Origin: JBFLYN01 sp040756655
Lineage (GTDB): Bacteria; Bacillota; Sulfobacillia; UBA8153
DNA: 64,000 bases
Direction: 5' to 3'
Assembly: GCA_040756655.1 (NCBI GenBank)
Contig: JBFLYN010000005.1
Coordinates: 1-64,000, forward strand
Part shown: piece by piece, positions 56,524 to 64,000 of the stretch
Numbering within the stretch: the stretch's first letter is position 1
Layout: every line of letters begins with the position of its first letter
The notes under the pieces: model-generated
Told to the model about the DNA's origin: nothing
Seen by the model: the letters and a program-made list of their open reading frames with translations, nothing else
Database searches by the model: none
Position numbers and translations under genes: made by a program

Positions 56524-57642
56524 TTATTCCCCCTGGTATGCCAAGGCCGCCGGAAACTCCGGGGCTTTCTGGGCTGGTGCCTGGCCGCCGAGACTGGTGA
56601 GAAACGCGGCCAGGAGGTGCTCGGAATCATTGGGGCCCGGGCCCACCTCTGGGTGGTATTGCAGGGTGTTCACCGGCAGCCTGCGGTGGGAAAGCCCCTC
56701 TACGGTAGCATCGTGCAGGTGGGTGTGGGTGATGTCCACGCCCAGGCCGGCCAGGGATTCCCGGACCACGGCATATCCATGGTTTTGTGCGGTCATCTGC
56801 ACGTGATTGGTGCGGAGGTCGCGTACCGGGTGGTTCCCGCCCCGGTGCCCATACTTGAGTTTGAAGGTGCGGGCGCCCATGGCCAGGGCCAGCACCTGGT
56901 GGCCAAGGCAGATCCCGAACAGTCGCGTCTTGCCCAGCAGCTCCCGGGCGGTGCCAATGGCCGCGTGGGCATCAGCTGGGTCCCCGGGCCCGTTAGAGAA
57001 CAAGACGCCAGCGGGGTCCATGTCCAGGATGTCTTCAGCGGGGGTGGTGGGCGGCACCACCGTCACCGTGCAGTTGTGCCTGGAGAAATACCGGATGAGG
57101 TTGAGTTTCACCCCCAGGTCCACCACCACCAGGTGCGGCCCGTCTCCGAATACGCGCCAGGGCCGCCCGGTGGCCACCTCGGCCACAAGGTCGGAGGGGC
57201 CCTGGCAGCTGAGCTGCCGGACCAGTTCCTCGCCCGGCGCATCGCCCGAGGTAATGGCCCCATTCATGGTGCCGTGCACCCGGAGCTTGCGGGTCAGGGC
57301 CCGGGTGTCCACGCCTTCCAGGGCGAGGATACCGTGACCGTAGAGGTAGTCGTCCAGGCGGCCGATCATCCTGGTATGGGAAGGGGTCGCGCACAGCTGG
57401 TGCACCACCAGCCCGCGCACGAAGGGCCTGTGAGACTGTGAGTCCCCTTCACAGATCCCGGTGTTCCCAATGAGAGGATAGGTCATGGTCACGATCTGCC
57501 CGCAATACGATGGGTCGGTCAGCACTTCCTGGTAGCCGGTCATGCCCGTGTTGAACACCACTTCTCCAAAGGCCGTACCCGGGCGTCCGAAGGCTCTCCC
57601 CTCGTAGACAGTCCCATCCTCAAGCACCAGGCGTCCCCGCAT
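56524..57642 (-). CDS. carA: Carbamoyl-phosphate synthase small (glutaminase) subunit
   Basis: CarA hydrolyses glutamine to feed ammonia to CarB. The roughly 372-residue protein starts MRGRLVLEDGTVYEGRAFG and has the CarA N-terminal domain (GEVVFNTGMTGYQEVLTDPSY). The class I glutamine amidotransferase domain shows VLFSNGPGDPADA, the catalytic Cys in LFGICLGHQVLALAMGA, NHPVRDL and the catalytic His/Glu in VNTLQYHPEVGPGP. ATG 57642 with GGGGTG upstream is chosen over GTG 57651. It is 70 bases downstream of pyrC; that gap has AT-rich repeats of TATATCTAT but no recognised regulator. Confidence 0.96.
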   Translation of the reverse strand: MRGRLVLEDGTVYEGRAFGRPGTAFGEVVFNTGMTGYQEVLTDPSYCGQIVTMTYPLIGNTGICEGDSQSHRPFVRGLVVHQLCATPSHTRMIGRLDDYLYGHGILALEGVDTRALTRKLRVHGTMNGAITSGDAPGEELVRQLSCQGPSDLVAEVATGRPWRVFGDGPHLVVVDLGVKLNLIRYFSRHNCTVTVVPPTTPAEDILDMDPAGVLFSNGPGDPADAHAAIGTARELLGKTRLFGICLGHQVLALAMGARTFKLKYGHRGGNHPVRDLRTNHVQMTAQNHGYAVVRESLAGLGVDITHTHLHDATVEGLSHRRLPVNTLQYHPEVGPGPNDSEHLLAAFLTSLGGQAPAQKAPEFPAALAYQGE

Positions 57643-57711
57643 GCTGTTCACCCCTTCCCCGCGAGCTCTTATGCCCGCTGCATATCTATACTCCTCTAAT
57701 GTATATCTATT

Positions 57712-59010
57712 CTAGCCGGCTGTCAAGTTTCCCTCCCACATCAAGATGCGTCCCCCGACTACCGTGCCCCAGGGGGAACCCCTGAGCTTCCATCCGGCAA
57801 ATGGCGTGTTCCGGCTCTTGGAGGCAAAGCGTTCCTCGTCCACGGTGGTCTCCAGTTGGGGGTCGACGACGGTGAAATCGGCCAGTCCCCCGGCGGCCAG
57901 GCGGCCGCCCTCCACGCCCAGGATGCGCGCCGGGTTGGCGGACATGAGTGTTACCACCCGGGGCCAGTCCACGCGACCCCGGCCCACCAGCTCTCCTGCC
58001 ACCAGGCCCACTGCCGTCTCCAGGCCGATCATGCCAAACTGGGCGTAGTCATACTCCACCAGCTTGTCGTCCTGGTGGTGCGGGGCATGGTCGGTGGCAA
58101 TGACGTCGATGAGGCCACTGGAAAGGCCTTTGAGGAGCGCCTCCACGTGGTCTTGAGACCTCAAGGGAGGGTTAACCTTGGTGTTGGTATCGTACCAGGT
58201 GTCCCGCACTGCCTGGTCCGTCAGGAGCAGGTGATGGGGCGTGACTTCGCAAGTGACGTTAACTCCCTGGCTTTTGTAGAATTCGATGAGCTGGAGGCTC
58301 TGGGAGGTGCTTACGTGCGCCACGTGCAGCCTGCCCCCGGTGAGGCGGGCCAGCACCAGGTCCCGGGCCACCATCACCGATTCGGCCTCGGCGGGTATGC
58401 CCCGCAGTCCCAGGATGGTGGACACCAACCCCTGGTGCATGACGCCTTCGTGGGACAGGGAGGGGTCTTCACAGTGGCTGATCACGGGCAAGCCGAAGGG
58501 GATGGCATATTGCAGGGCAAGGCGCATGAGTTCTGCGCTGGCCACCGGCTGGCCATCATCGGAAAGGGCCACCGCCCCGGCGCTGCGCATGTCGGCGATC
58601 TCGGCCAGTTCCTCTCCGCGTTGCCCCTTGGAGACGGCCCCCACCGGGTAGACACGCACCAGTCCGGTCCTGGCGGCCTGGTTCAACACGTACTCCACCA
58701 CCGCCCGGTTGTCAATGGTGGGCCGGGTGTTGGGCATGCAGGTCACCGCCGTAAAGCCGCCCCGGGCCGCGGCCCGGGTACCGCTGGCGATGTCTTCTTT
58801 GTACTCAAAACCCGGGTCTCTCAGGTGGACATGCATATCTATGAAGCCGGGCATAACCAGCTTGCCCTTGGCGTCGACGATGCGGGCATCGGCCGAAAGC
58901 TCCTGGCCCACGGCAGCGACCCGGTCCCCTTCCACCAATATGTCGAGAACAGCATCAACGCCCGAAGCCGGGTCGAGCACCCGTCCGCCCTTGATCAAGA
59001 GCCGGTTCAC
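57712..59010 (-). CDS. pyrC: Dihydroorotase
   Basis: Dihydroorotase cyclises carbamoyl aspartate to dihydroorotate. This is the long class I form (432 residues). It begins LLIKGGRVLDPASGVDAVLD and has the metal site PGFIDMHVHLRDPGFEYKED, TGGRLHVAHVSTSQSL and ATDHAPHHQDDKLVEYDYA, where the D/H pair binds zinc. VVDPQLETTVDEERFASKS and NTPFAGWKLRG near the C-terminus are typical. The GTG start overlaps the pyrB stop (GTGA). Confidence 0.96.
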   Translation of the reverse strand: MNRLLIKGGRVLDPASGVDAVLDILVEGDRVAAVGQELSADARIVDAKGKLVMPGFIDMHVHLRDPGFEYKEDIASGTRAAARGGFTAVTCMPNTRPTIDNRAVVEYVLNQAARTGLVRVYPVGAVSKGQRGEELAEIADMRSAGAVALSDDGQPVASAELMRLALQYAIPFGLPVISHCEDPSLSHEGVMHQGLVSTILGLRGIPAEAESVMVARDLVLARLTGGRLHVAHVSTSQSLQLIEFYKSQGVNVTCEVTPHHLLLTDQAVRDTWYDTNTKVNPPLRSQDHVEALLKGLSSGLIDVIATDHAPHHQDDKLVEYDYAQFGMIGLETAVGLVAGELVGRGRVDWPRVVTLMSANPARILGVEGGRLAAGGLADFTVVDPQLETTVDEERFASKSRNTPFAGWKLRGSPWGTVVGGRILMWEGNLTAG

Positions 59011-59933
59011 GAGTCGGCACCTCCCAACAAGAGGTAGAGAATGGCCATGCGTACCGCCACACCGTTGGTAACTTGTTCCCGGATGGCGGACATGGGAGCA
59101 TCGGCAATATCCGAGGCAATTTCCACACCCCGGTTCATGGGACCCGGGTGCATGAGCAAGACGTCCGGGTGAGCCAGGGCCAGGCGGTCGCGGCTGACCC
59201 CGTAATACCTGGCATACTCGCGGGCACTGGGGAACAGGCCCTTTTGCTGCCGCTCCAGCTGCAGCCTGAGCACGTTGACCACATCGGCACCGGCAATGGC
59301 CGGTTCCACCCGGTCGTACACCTTGACTCCGAGGCCCTGGGCTTCCACCGGCAGCAGAGTGGCCGGGGCTGCCACGCGCACCTCCGCGCCCAGCTTCACC
59401 AGTCCCCAGATGTTGGACCTGGCCACCCGGCTGTGCAGGATATCTCCGATGATGGCCACCTTGAGACCTGCGATTCGCTTCTTGTACTGCTCCATGGTGA
59501 ACAGGTCCAGGAGACCCTGGGTGGGATGCTCGTGCATGCCGTCGCCGGCGTTGACCACCGAAGAGCTCACGTGGCGGCTGAGGAAGTGACAGGACCCGGA
59601 TACCGGGTGACGCATGATGAGCATGTCCACGCCCATAGCCTCGATGGTCCGGGCGGTGTCCAAAAGCGTCTCGCCCTTCTTAATGGCGGAGGTAGCCGTG
59701 GCTATGCTGCTGGTGTCGGCGGACATGTACTTGGCCGCCATCTCGAAGGAGGTCCGGGTCCGGGTGCTGGCTTCGTAAAACAGGGTGCAGACGGACTTCC
59801 CCCGCAAGGTCGGAACCTTCTTGACCTCCCGGGACAGGATCTCTTTCATAGAATCGGCCGTATCCAGGATAAGGCGCATGTCTTCCACGGGCATGGTTTC
59901 TAGGTCAAGTATGTGCCTTGATGCTAGTTTCAC
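59007..59933 (-). CDS. pyrB: Aspartate carbamoyltransferase catalytic subunit
   Basis: ATCase joins carbamoyl phosphate and aspartate in the committed step of pyrimidine synthesis. The 308-residue protein has the carbamoyl phosphate motif YEASTRTRTSFEMAAK, then RHPVSGSCHFLSRHV, NAGDGMHEHPTQGLLDLFTM, AIIGDILHSRVARSN and the aspartate-site LLMHPGPMNRGVEI. No pyrI regulatory subunit is present, as usual in Firmicutes. The ATG lies 24 bases after the uraA stop, and the stop overlaps pyrC. Confidence 0.97.
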   Translation of the reverse strand: MKLASRHILDLETMPVEDMRLILDTADSMKEILSREVKKVPTLRGKSVCTLFYEASTRTRTSFEMAAKYMSADTSSIATATSAIKKGETLLDTARTIEAMGVDMLIMRHPVSGSCHFLSRHVSSSVVNAGDGMHEHPTQGLLDLFTMEQYKKRIAGLKVAIIGDILHSRVARSNIWGLVKLGAEVRVAAPATLLPVEAQGLGVKVYDRVEPAIAGADVVNVLRLQLERQQKGLFPSAREYARYYGVSRDRLALAHPDVLLMHPGPMNRGVEIASDIADAPMSAIREQVTNGVAVRMAILYLLLGGADS

Positions 59934-59957
59934 GAGTCTCCCTCCCTGAGCGTCACA

Positions 59958-61232
59958 TTACACTTTGCCCCGGCGACCTTTGGGCAAATCACGGCCGGCG
60001 GCCGCTTCCTTCTTTCCCTTGCCCACGGCACTGTTTTGGGAATCAGCGTTGGGGAGCACCTGGTTTAGGATGATGCCGATGATGGCCGCCGGTCCTACAC
60101 CCTCGAATGCCAGGACCCCGAAGTGAAACGGCAGTTTGCCGATGCCTACCACCAGGATGGTCGAGGCGATGACCAGGTTCCGCACGTTGGCAAGGTCGAC
60201 GCGGTTTTCCACCAGGGTCCGCACACCTACGCTGGCGATCATACCGAACAAGAGCACGCAAATGCCGCCCATGACCTGATCAGGGATGGTGCCGATGAGA
60301 GCGCCCAGCTTGCCCACAAAACTCAGGGAAAGGGCCAGCACCGCGGCCAGCCTGATGATGGCCGGGTTGTACACACCGGTGATGGCCAGAACGCCTATGT
60401 TCTCGCCATAGGTGGTGTTGGGAGGACCGCCCAAAAGACCGGCCAGGGAGGTAGCCAGGCCATCTCCCAGCAGGGTCCGGTGCAACCCGGGCTCGGTGGT
60501 GAAGTTTTTGCCCACGGTGCGCCCGATGACCAGCACGTCTCCCACGTGCTCAACCATGGTGGCGATGGCCACAGGAGCAATGAGGCTGATGGCCGCCGGG
60601 TGAAACGCCGGCGTCACGAATCTGGGGAGGGAAATCCAGGCCGCCCCGGCCACGGTGCTAAAGTCCACCAGGCCCCGGGCCAGGGCAAATAGGTAACCGC
60701 CGCCGATGCCCAGGAGGATGGGGATGATCTTGAAAAAGCCTTTGGCATAGATGGCCACGGCAATGGCTATGCCCAGGGTTACCATGGCTGTAAGCATGTC
60801 ACCTTCGGACATGATGCGGGCCGCGCCGGCCAGGATGAGACCGATGACGATGATGACGGGCCCTACCACCACCGGGGGCAAAAGCCGCGCGATGGACTCA
60901 GGACCGGCCACGCGCACCAGCGCCGAACCGGCCAGGTACACCAGGCCGGCAATGACACACCCGCCCAGGGCAGCCGCGATCCCGTACCCTTCCCGGGCAG
61001 CGATGATGGGAGCGATGAACGCAAACGAGGAGCCGAGGTAGGCCGGGACCTTGCCGCCGGTAACCAGGTGGAACAGGAGGGTGCCCGCGCCCGAGGTAAA
61101 CAGGGCCACGGCCGGATCCAGGCCGGTAAGAATGGGGACGAGGATGGTAGCTCCGAACATGGCAAAAAGGTGTTGCACTGAAAGGACTGTGAACCTTACT
61201 CCGCTGACTTCTGCTGGCAAACTCTTCTTCAT
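59958..61232 (-). CDS. uraA: Uracil/xanthine permease family transporter, probable UraA
   Basis: This membrane transporter of the NCS2 family has about 12-14 helices in 425 residues. It begins with the cytoplasmic MKKSLPAEVSGVRFTVLSVQ, then LFAMFGATILVPILTGLDP, SGAGTLLFHLVTGGKVPAYLGSS and the transport-domain GGPPNTTYGENIGVLAITGVY typical of uracil permeases. Its place right after pyrR inside the pyr operon, with its own PyrR attenuator, supports uracil as substrate. ATG 61232 or 61235 is chosen, with AAGGAGGG just upstream. A basic tail (about 20 residues, EAAAGRDLPKGRRGK) is extra. Confidence 0.94.
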   Translation of the reverse strand: MKKSLPAEVSGVRFTVLSVQHLFAMFGATILVPILTGLDPAVALFTSGAGTLLFHLVTGGKVPAYLGSSFAFIAPIIAAREGYGIAAALGGCVIAGLVYLAGSALVRVAGPESIARLLPPVVVGPVIIVIGLILAGAARIMSEGDMLTAMVTLGIAIAVAIYAKGFFKIIPILLGIGGGYLFALARGLVDFSTVAGAAWISLPRFVTPAFHPAAISLIAPVAIATMVEHVGDVLVIGRTVGKNFTTEPGLHRTLLGDGLATSLAGLLGGPPNTTYGENIGVLAITGVYNPAIIRLAAVLALSLSFVGKLGALIGTIPDQVMGGICVLLFGMIASVGVRTLVENRVDLANVRNLVIASTILVVGIGKLPFHFGVLAFEGVGPAAIIGIILNQVLPNADSQNSAVGKGKKEAAAGRDLPKGRRGKV

Positions 61233-61257
61233 CATTGCCCTCCTCCTTCTTGGCACT

Positions 61258-61345
61258 AGAAAACCTCCCACCGCGCAGACCGGGCCGGGAGGTTCTCCTC
61301 ACTGTCCTCTCCCTTGCCGGTCTCTCTGGACCGCCTTAAAGGGCC
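61258..61345 (-). promoter_or_regulatory. Second PyrR-dependent attenuator, upstream of uraA
   Basis: Between pyrR and uraA the minus strand reads CCCTTTAAGGC, then GGTCCAGAGAGACC (the PyrR anti-antiterminator loop), then GGCAAGGGAGAGG. A terminator hairpin follows, with AACCTCCC (as transcribed, 61287-61294 region) pairing to GGGAGGTT and followed by TTTTC near the uraA start. Uridine nucleotide-bound PyrR stabilises the first loop and so favours termination. This is the second such site in the operon. Confidence 0.85.
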
Positions 61346-61355
61346 TCTCCCTTCA

Positions 61356-61904
61356 CTACTCCACCAGCTCCTCGATGATCACCACTTCCTCGCCGTCGAC
61401 CTCCTGCAGGCGCACGCTCACATTCTCCTTCCGGGACGTAGGCACGTTCTTGCCCACGTAGTCCGCCCGGATGGGCAGTTCCCGGTGCCCGCGGTCCACC
61501 AGGACCGCCAGCTGGATGACCTGAGGACGGCCAAGGTCGATGAGGGCATCAAGGGCCGCCCGGATGGTCCGCCCGGTGAACAGCACATCGTCCACCAAGA
61601 CTATGCGCTTTTCGCGAACGGAGAACGGGACCTGGGTCCGCTCGACCACGGGCTGGTCGCTGCGAGTGGTAAGGTCATCGCGGTACAAGGTTATGTCCAG
61701 CACGCCCACGGGTACCGCCACTCCTTCGATTTCACGCAGCCGTTCGGCCAGGCGGCGTGCCAGCGGGACACCGCGGTTCCTGATGCCCACCAGCGCCAAG
61801 TCGCCGGTGCCCCGGTTCTTCTCGAGGATCTCGTGGGCGATGCGGGTCAGGGCCCGCCGGATGCCATCGGCATCCATGATCCTGGCTTTTTCCTGCAGGC
61901 GCAT
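61356..61904 (-). CDS. pyrR: Bifunctional pyr operon regulator / uracil phosphoribosyltransferase
   Basis: PyrR binds pyr mRNA with UMP/UTP to cause premature termination and also has uracil phosphoribosyltransferase activity. The 182-residue protein has ALTRIAHEILEKNRGTGDLALVGIRN, the RGVPLARRLAERL segment, VPVGVLDITLYRDDL and the PRPP motif IVLVDDVLFTGRTIRAA. The ATG follows GGGAGGTAGTAGT. It is the first gene of the operon and lies between the two attenuators it should control. Confidence 0.97.
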   Translation of the reverse strand: MRLQEKARIMDADGIRRALTRIAHEILEKNRGTGDLALVGIRNRGVPLARRLAERLREIEGVAVPVGVLDITLYRDDLTTRSDQPVVERTQVPFSVREKRIVLVDDVLFTGRTIRAALDALIDLGRPQVIQLAVLVDRGHRELPIRADYVGKNVPTSRKENVSVRLQEVDGEEVVIIEELVE

Positions 61905-61924
61905 ACTACTACCTCCCGCTCATG

Positions 61925-62016
61925 AAAAAACTTCCTGCCGCCTTACGGCCTGCAGGAAGTCAATTTCGGGTACATGCGCTCGCTCCTTTCTAGTCTCACC
62001 GGACTACTTTAAAGGG
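61925..62016 (-). promoter_or_regulatory. First PyrR-dependent attenuator, pyr operon leader
   Basis: The leader contains the PyrR recognition hairpin: CCCTTTAAAGTAGTCC, then GGTGAGACTAGAAAGGAG (61984-62016 on the minus strand). This fits the classic CAGTCCAGAGAGGCTGAGAAGG pattern. Downstream an intrinsic terminator is formed by ACTTCCTGC...GCAGGAAG followed by TTTTTT (61925-61960), just before the pyrR ribosome binding site. High UMP would favour the anti-antiterminator and hence termination. Confidence 0.9.
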
Positions 62017-62025
62017 CTCGCCTTC

Positions 62026-62055
62026 AATCTACCAAGCCGGGATAGGGCTTGTCAA
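62026..62055 (-). promoter_or_regulatory. Sigma-A-type promoter of the pyr operon
   Basis: On the minus strand TTGACA (62050-62055, perfect -35) and TAGATT (62026-62031) are 18 bases apart. They lie immediately upstream of the PyrR-binding hairpin, so the leader RNA would begin just before that structure. Confidence 0.8.
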
Positions 62056-62134
62056 GAGAAAAGCTCCGGCCCCGGGGAAACCAGGACCGAAGCAGCGTGA
62101 ACCGGTAGCAGAGGCCATCGTCATCCACAAACCG

Positions 62135-62162
62135 GCGTCCGGGGCAGTGATGCCCCGGACGC
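62135..62162 (-). terminator. Hairpin downstream of the Thr-rich secreted protein gene
   Basis: GCGTCCGGGGCA and TGCCCCGGACGC form a perfect 12-bp stem with a 4-base loop. It lies about 25 bases past the stop codon of the gene ending at 62188 and upstream of the pyr promoter. The T tract is weak (GGTTTG). Confidence 0.55.
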
Positions 62163-62187
62163 TCCGGAAAAGAGCCAGGATCTATCT

Positions 62188-63015
62188 TTAATAGGGTGCT
62201 CCCCACGGTCCAGTCCTGACCTGCGTATCCGTCTGGACCTCGACCTTGGTCTCCGTCCATTCATCCACCAGCTCTAGAACGTCATCGACGTCTTCGGATG
62301 CCACGGGCTCCCCGTAGACCCGGTTTATCTCCTCCACCGTGATGGTGCTGTCCAGCCGCTCACCATTGCTGCCTGGTGCGCCACCATGCCGTTCGGTGGT
62401 GGTGACAGTCTCGGTAATGGTCACCGGCGTCACGGTGCTGACAGTGATCGTGGTGGTCAGGGTGTAGGCCCGGTGGGTCACGAGGAAGGTGGTAGTAGTG
62501 GTGGTGACCTCGCGGTCCTGGGTCTTTCCGTTGGGTAGCTGCTTATACTCGATAAAGGTGGTGCTGTTGACGTCAGTTGTCTCATCCAGCAGCTGAGTCA
62601 AGGTCACGGTGAAGCTCTCACTATCCTCATGGAAAGTAACCTCAACCAGCTCGTCGGTCCTCTCAGCCGTCACTGACGTCACGATGGTGGTGATGCCGCG
62701 ATCGAAGGCCGGATCCTGCCCTGGGGCTGTCGCCAACCCTTTGCCCTTCCCGTTGGAGGCCAACGCGGATAGTGAAACCGTCCCCAGTAACAGAGAAACC
62801 AAAAGCACGAAAACAGCGATCCTTCGCGAAGCCGTACTCCAACTCCCCCTTGGTTTGGCTGGGCCGGTTTCACTTCTCGCTCCCAAGGACCCTTGTGACC
62901 ACTTGCCGGATCCTGGTTCATTGCATCCCGCGTATCCATTGTTTGCGGGTACCCCAGGGGCATGCAAGCTGATCTTTTGGGCGGGCATCACGCGCCTGGC
63001 TTGGGCAATACCCAT
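62188..63015 (-). CDS. Thr-rich secreted protein of unknown function
   Basis: Not recognised. The 275-residue frame has a polar N-terminal stretch, then a signal-like segment (RRIAVFVLLVSLLLGTVSLSALAS, about residues 64-87) and a mature part unusually rich in Thr, Val and Glu. Runs include EVTTTTTTFLVTH, LTTTITVSTVTPVTITET and TVTTTERHG. These look like alternating beta-strand, possibly repetitive, with no Cys. Because the signal lies ~60 residues from the first ATG, the real start may be further in, but no good in-frame start with a ribosome binding site lies just before it. It is isolated between the pyr promoter and a tiny membrane gene. It may be a cell-surface or spore-surface protein; that is speculation. 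Confidence 0.6.
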   Translation of the reverse strand: MGIAQARRVMPAQKISLHAPGVPANNGYAGCNEPGSGKWSQGSLGARSETGPAKPRGSWSTASRRIAVFVLLVSLLLGTVSLSALASNGKGKGLATAPGQDPAFDRGITTIVTSVTAERTDELVEVTFHEDSESFTVTLTQLLDETTDVNSTTFIEYKQLPNGKTQDREVTTTTTTFLVTHRAYTLTTTITVSTVTPVTITETVTTTERHGGAPGSNGERLDSTITVEEINRVYGEPVASEDVDDVLELVDEWTETKVEVQTDTQVRTGPWGAPY

Positions 63016-63187
63016 CGTTCGAGCCCCATTCAGATCGCCAGGCAGTAGTGCATCGTCATCACTGGAAAGCGATAATGGCCGGGATCATTCGCTTCCGGGA
63101 TGAGAGAAAACCTCACACTGGGACCCAATGCACCATCCCAAAGGCATTGCCCGACTGAGGCTCCCTCCGTCACAACCTCCGGCAGCT

Positions 63188-63304
63188 TTACCGGGCAGCC
63201 GGGGCAAGGCTAAAAAGCACCAAGAGCACCCAGGGCAGCCCAAATACCAGGAGTCCTGCCAGCCAGAACCCCAGTCCAAACCGCCAGCCATCTGCGAATT
63301 TCAC
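63188..63304 (-). CDS. Candidate 38-residue membrane protein
   Basis: GTG 63304, preceded by GAGGAAGGTGG, opens a 38-codon frame whose product has a basic/aromatic start (KFADGWRFGLGFW) and a single long hydrophobic helix (LAGLLVFGLPWVLLVLFSLA). It is too short for most ORF callers. Composition and the good ribosome binding site support a real small membrane protein. No family is recognised and there is no homology evidence. Confidence 0.42.
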   Translation of the reverse strand: MKFADGWRFGLGFWLAGLLVFGLPWVLLVLFSLAPAAR

Positions 63305-63389
63305 CCGGACCACCTTCCTCTCCCCTGGTTTCTGACCAGACGCCGGGTCGCATCTGGTCCCTCAGGTAGTTAGCACTCACCTTGTATTC

Positions 63390-63746
63390 TTAATCCTCGA
63401 ACCGCTGTACCTCTACCTTGTAGCCGTTGGGATCACGGGCAAAGAAGTGATAGATCCTAAAGCCAGGATTGGGGCCAGGAGGTCGCTCAACCGGGGCTCC
63501 GGCTTCCAGCAGTAAACGGTAGACCCGGTCCACATCCTCAGTGAGCAGGGTGATGATGGGGCTCAATTCCTGGGGAACGGTGGGATGATGGGTACAGAAC
63601 CCGATGTATGCCCCGGGTCTTAGCTCGTATACCCGGCAAACTCCCTGGTCCTTGTACAGCACAAGCCCCAGGAGTCCCGCGTAGAAGTCATGCGTCTTTT
63701 CCAGGTCCTGGGTGCCAAGAAAGGTTATGAGCCCATCCCACGACAT
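63390..63746 (-). CDS. VOC (glyoxalase/dioxygenase) superfamily protein
   Basis: The 118-residue product fits the vicinal oxygen chelate superfamily. It shows the paired beta-alpha-beta-beta-beta layout with WDGLITFLGTQDLEKTHDFY (first strand and helix), LRPGAYIGFCTHH, and the C-terminal YHFFARDPNGYKVEVQRF, which carries the typical DPxGxxxE metal-site Glu. The substrate cannot be told; related proteins include glyoxalase I-like and fosfomycin/bleomycin resistance-like members. ATG 63746 has GGAGGG upstream; the longer frame from 63779 is less likely. Confidence 0.85.
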   Translation of the reverse strand: MSWDGLITFLGTQDLEKTHDFYAGLLGLVLYKDQGVCRVYELRPGAYIGFCTHHPTVPQELSPIITLLTEDVDRVYRLLLEAGAPVERPPGPNPGFRIYHFFARDPNGYKVEVQRFED

Positions 63747-63922
63747 GCCGTAACCCTCCTGTGTTGGCAGCGACTCCACATCACGCTACCGGGCCGGCGA
63801 TTCCCAGGCATTCTGACTACTGATTCGGGGCCACGTTCCGGAGTTCCTGCCTCCCCCCTCCTGTCTGCCAGTTGAACACTCTGCCCTCCGCCACACCCTG
63901 GGTCCAGTATTTGAACTGGCGG

Positions 63923-64000
63923 CTACGGGCGTCGCAGGGTGATGATGGCCAGTTCGGGGCGGGAACCCAGGCGCACCGGCATGGGTCCGCCCTGCCCGAG
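63923..64000 (-). CDS. C-terminal end of a metallophosphoesterase-like gene (partial)
   Basis: The last 25 codons before a TAG stop are visible. They read GPMPVRLGSRPELAIITLRRP at the end. This pattern (short basic loop, RPEL, then a hydrophobic strand ending in TL) is typical of the C-terminus of calcineurin-like phosphoesterases such as YkoQ/YaeI-type enzymes. Only the end is in view, so catalytic residues cannot be checked. Confidence 0.5.
   Translation of the reverse strand, partial: LGQGGPMPVRLGSRPELAIITLRRP

Noticed and set aside
57652..57711. AT-rich repeats (TATATCTAT-like) between carA and pyrC as a third attenuator
   Set aside because: No PyrR loop consensus or terminator hairpin is present; the repeats are too short and imperfect to interpret.
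62820..63060. Possible riboswitch in the region around the start of the Thr-rich protein
   Set aside because: I compared it mentally with cyclic di-GMP, cyclic di-AMP, cobalamin and other common consensus cores and found no match.
63085..63291. 68-codon minus-strand frame
   Set aside because: It overlaps the better-supported 38-codon membrane frame in another phase and lacks protein-like composition.
1..64000. CRISPR array, rRNA or tRNA genes
   Set aside because: No regularly spaced direct repeats and no conserved rRNA or tRNA segments were seen on either strand.

Overview
The window looks like the chromosome of a high-GC, spore-forming member of the Firmicutes, most like the Moorella / Desulfotomaculum / Ammonifex part of the Clostridia. 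The sporulation and germination genes ylbJ, gpr, an alpha/beta SASP and spoVM are present. The gene order (ylbL-ylbJ-coaD-rsmD; recG-fakA-yloU / rpmB-spoVM-rpe-rsgA-prkC-prpC-rlmN-rsmB-fmt/def-priA-coaBC-rpoZ-gmk-remA-yicC) is the classical low-GC Gram-positive housekeeping order, written here in GC-rich codons with many GTG and TTG starts. No rRNA, tRNA or CRISPR array was seen.

Layout. 1-5 kb: start of a YceD-like gene, an internally deleted IS copy inserted in the last codons of a sepM/ylbL protease gene, ylbJ, a coiled-coil gene, coaD, rsmD. 5-10 kb: membrane proteins, the gpr protease next to one of its SASP substrates, and a 1.6-kb IS with a perfect 9-bp target duplication and a frameshifted transposase. 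10-30 kb: a long minus-strand housekeeping block (DNA repair and restart, translation, rRNA and tRNA modification, PASTA kinase/phosphatase, CoA and nucleotide enzymes). It includes a def-fmt fusion, a 26-codon spoVM, and an rsgA that appears to start at CTG. 30.5-40.5 kb: an alpha-glucan (glycogen) island with a GH15 glucoamylase-like enzyme, a DUF4912 protein, a GH57 branching enzyme, a sugar nucleotidyltransferase with a degenerate phosphomutase domain, a GT4 synthase and a debranching enzyme. 40.5-43 kb: a two-gene flavin/iron-sulfur oxidoreductase unit. 43-52 kb: dapL-dapF, a calcium-type P-ATPase, a Clp1/Grc3-like polynucleotide kinase with a tiny zinc-ribbon gene, msrA, rqcH. 51.5-62 kb: a complete pyrR-uraA-pyrB-pyrC-carA-carB-pyrK-pyrD operon, with a promoter and two PyrR attenuators that can be read from sequence. 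62-64 kb: a Thr-rich secreted protein, a tiny membrane protein, a VOC protein and the end of a metallophosphoesterase-like gene.

How the genes work together. The pyr operon makes dihydroorotate and orotate precursors and imports uracil; pyrE and pyrF are not in view. The glucan island holds synthesis (nucleotide sugar, GT4 synthase, branching) and breakdown (debranching, glucoamylase) side by side. DapL and DapF would supply meso-diaminopimelate for lysine and peptidoglycan. PrkC/PrpC, SpoVM, GPR and the SASP tie the block to spore formation and germination. The most unusual observations are the MITE-like IS derivative that rewrote the sepM C-terminus, the non-canonical rsgA start, the def-fmt fusion, substitutions at catalytic positions in DapF and MsrA, the phosphomutase domain without its catalytic serine motif, and the Cys-rich redox pair.
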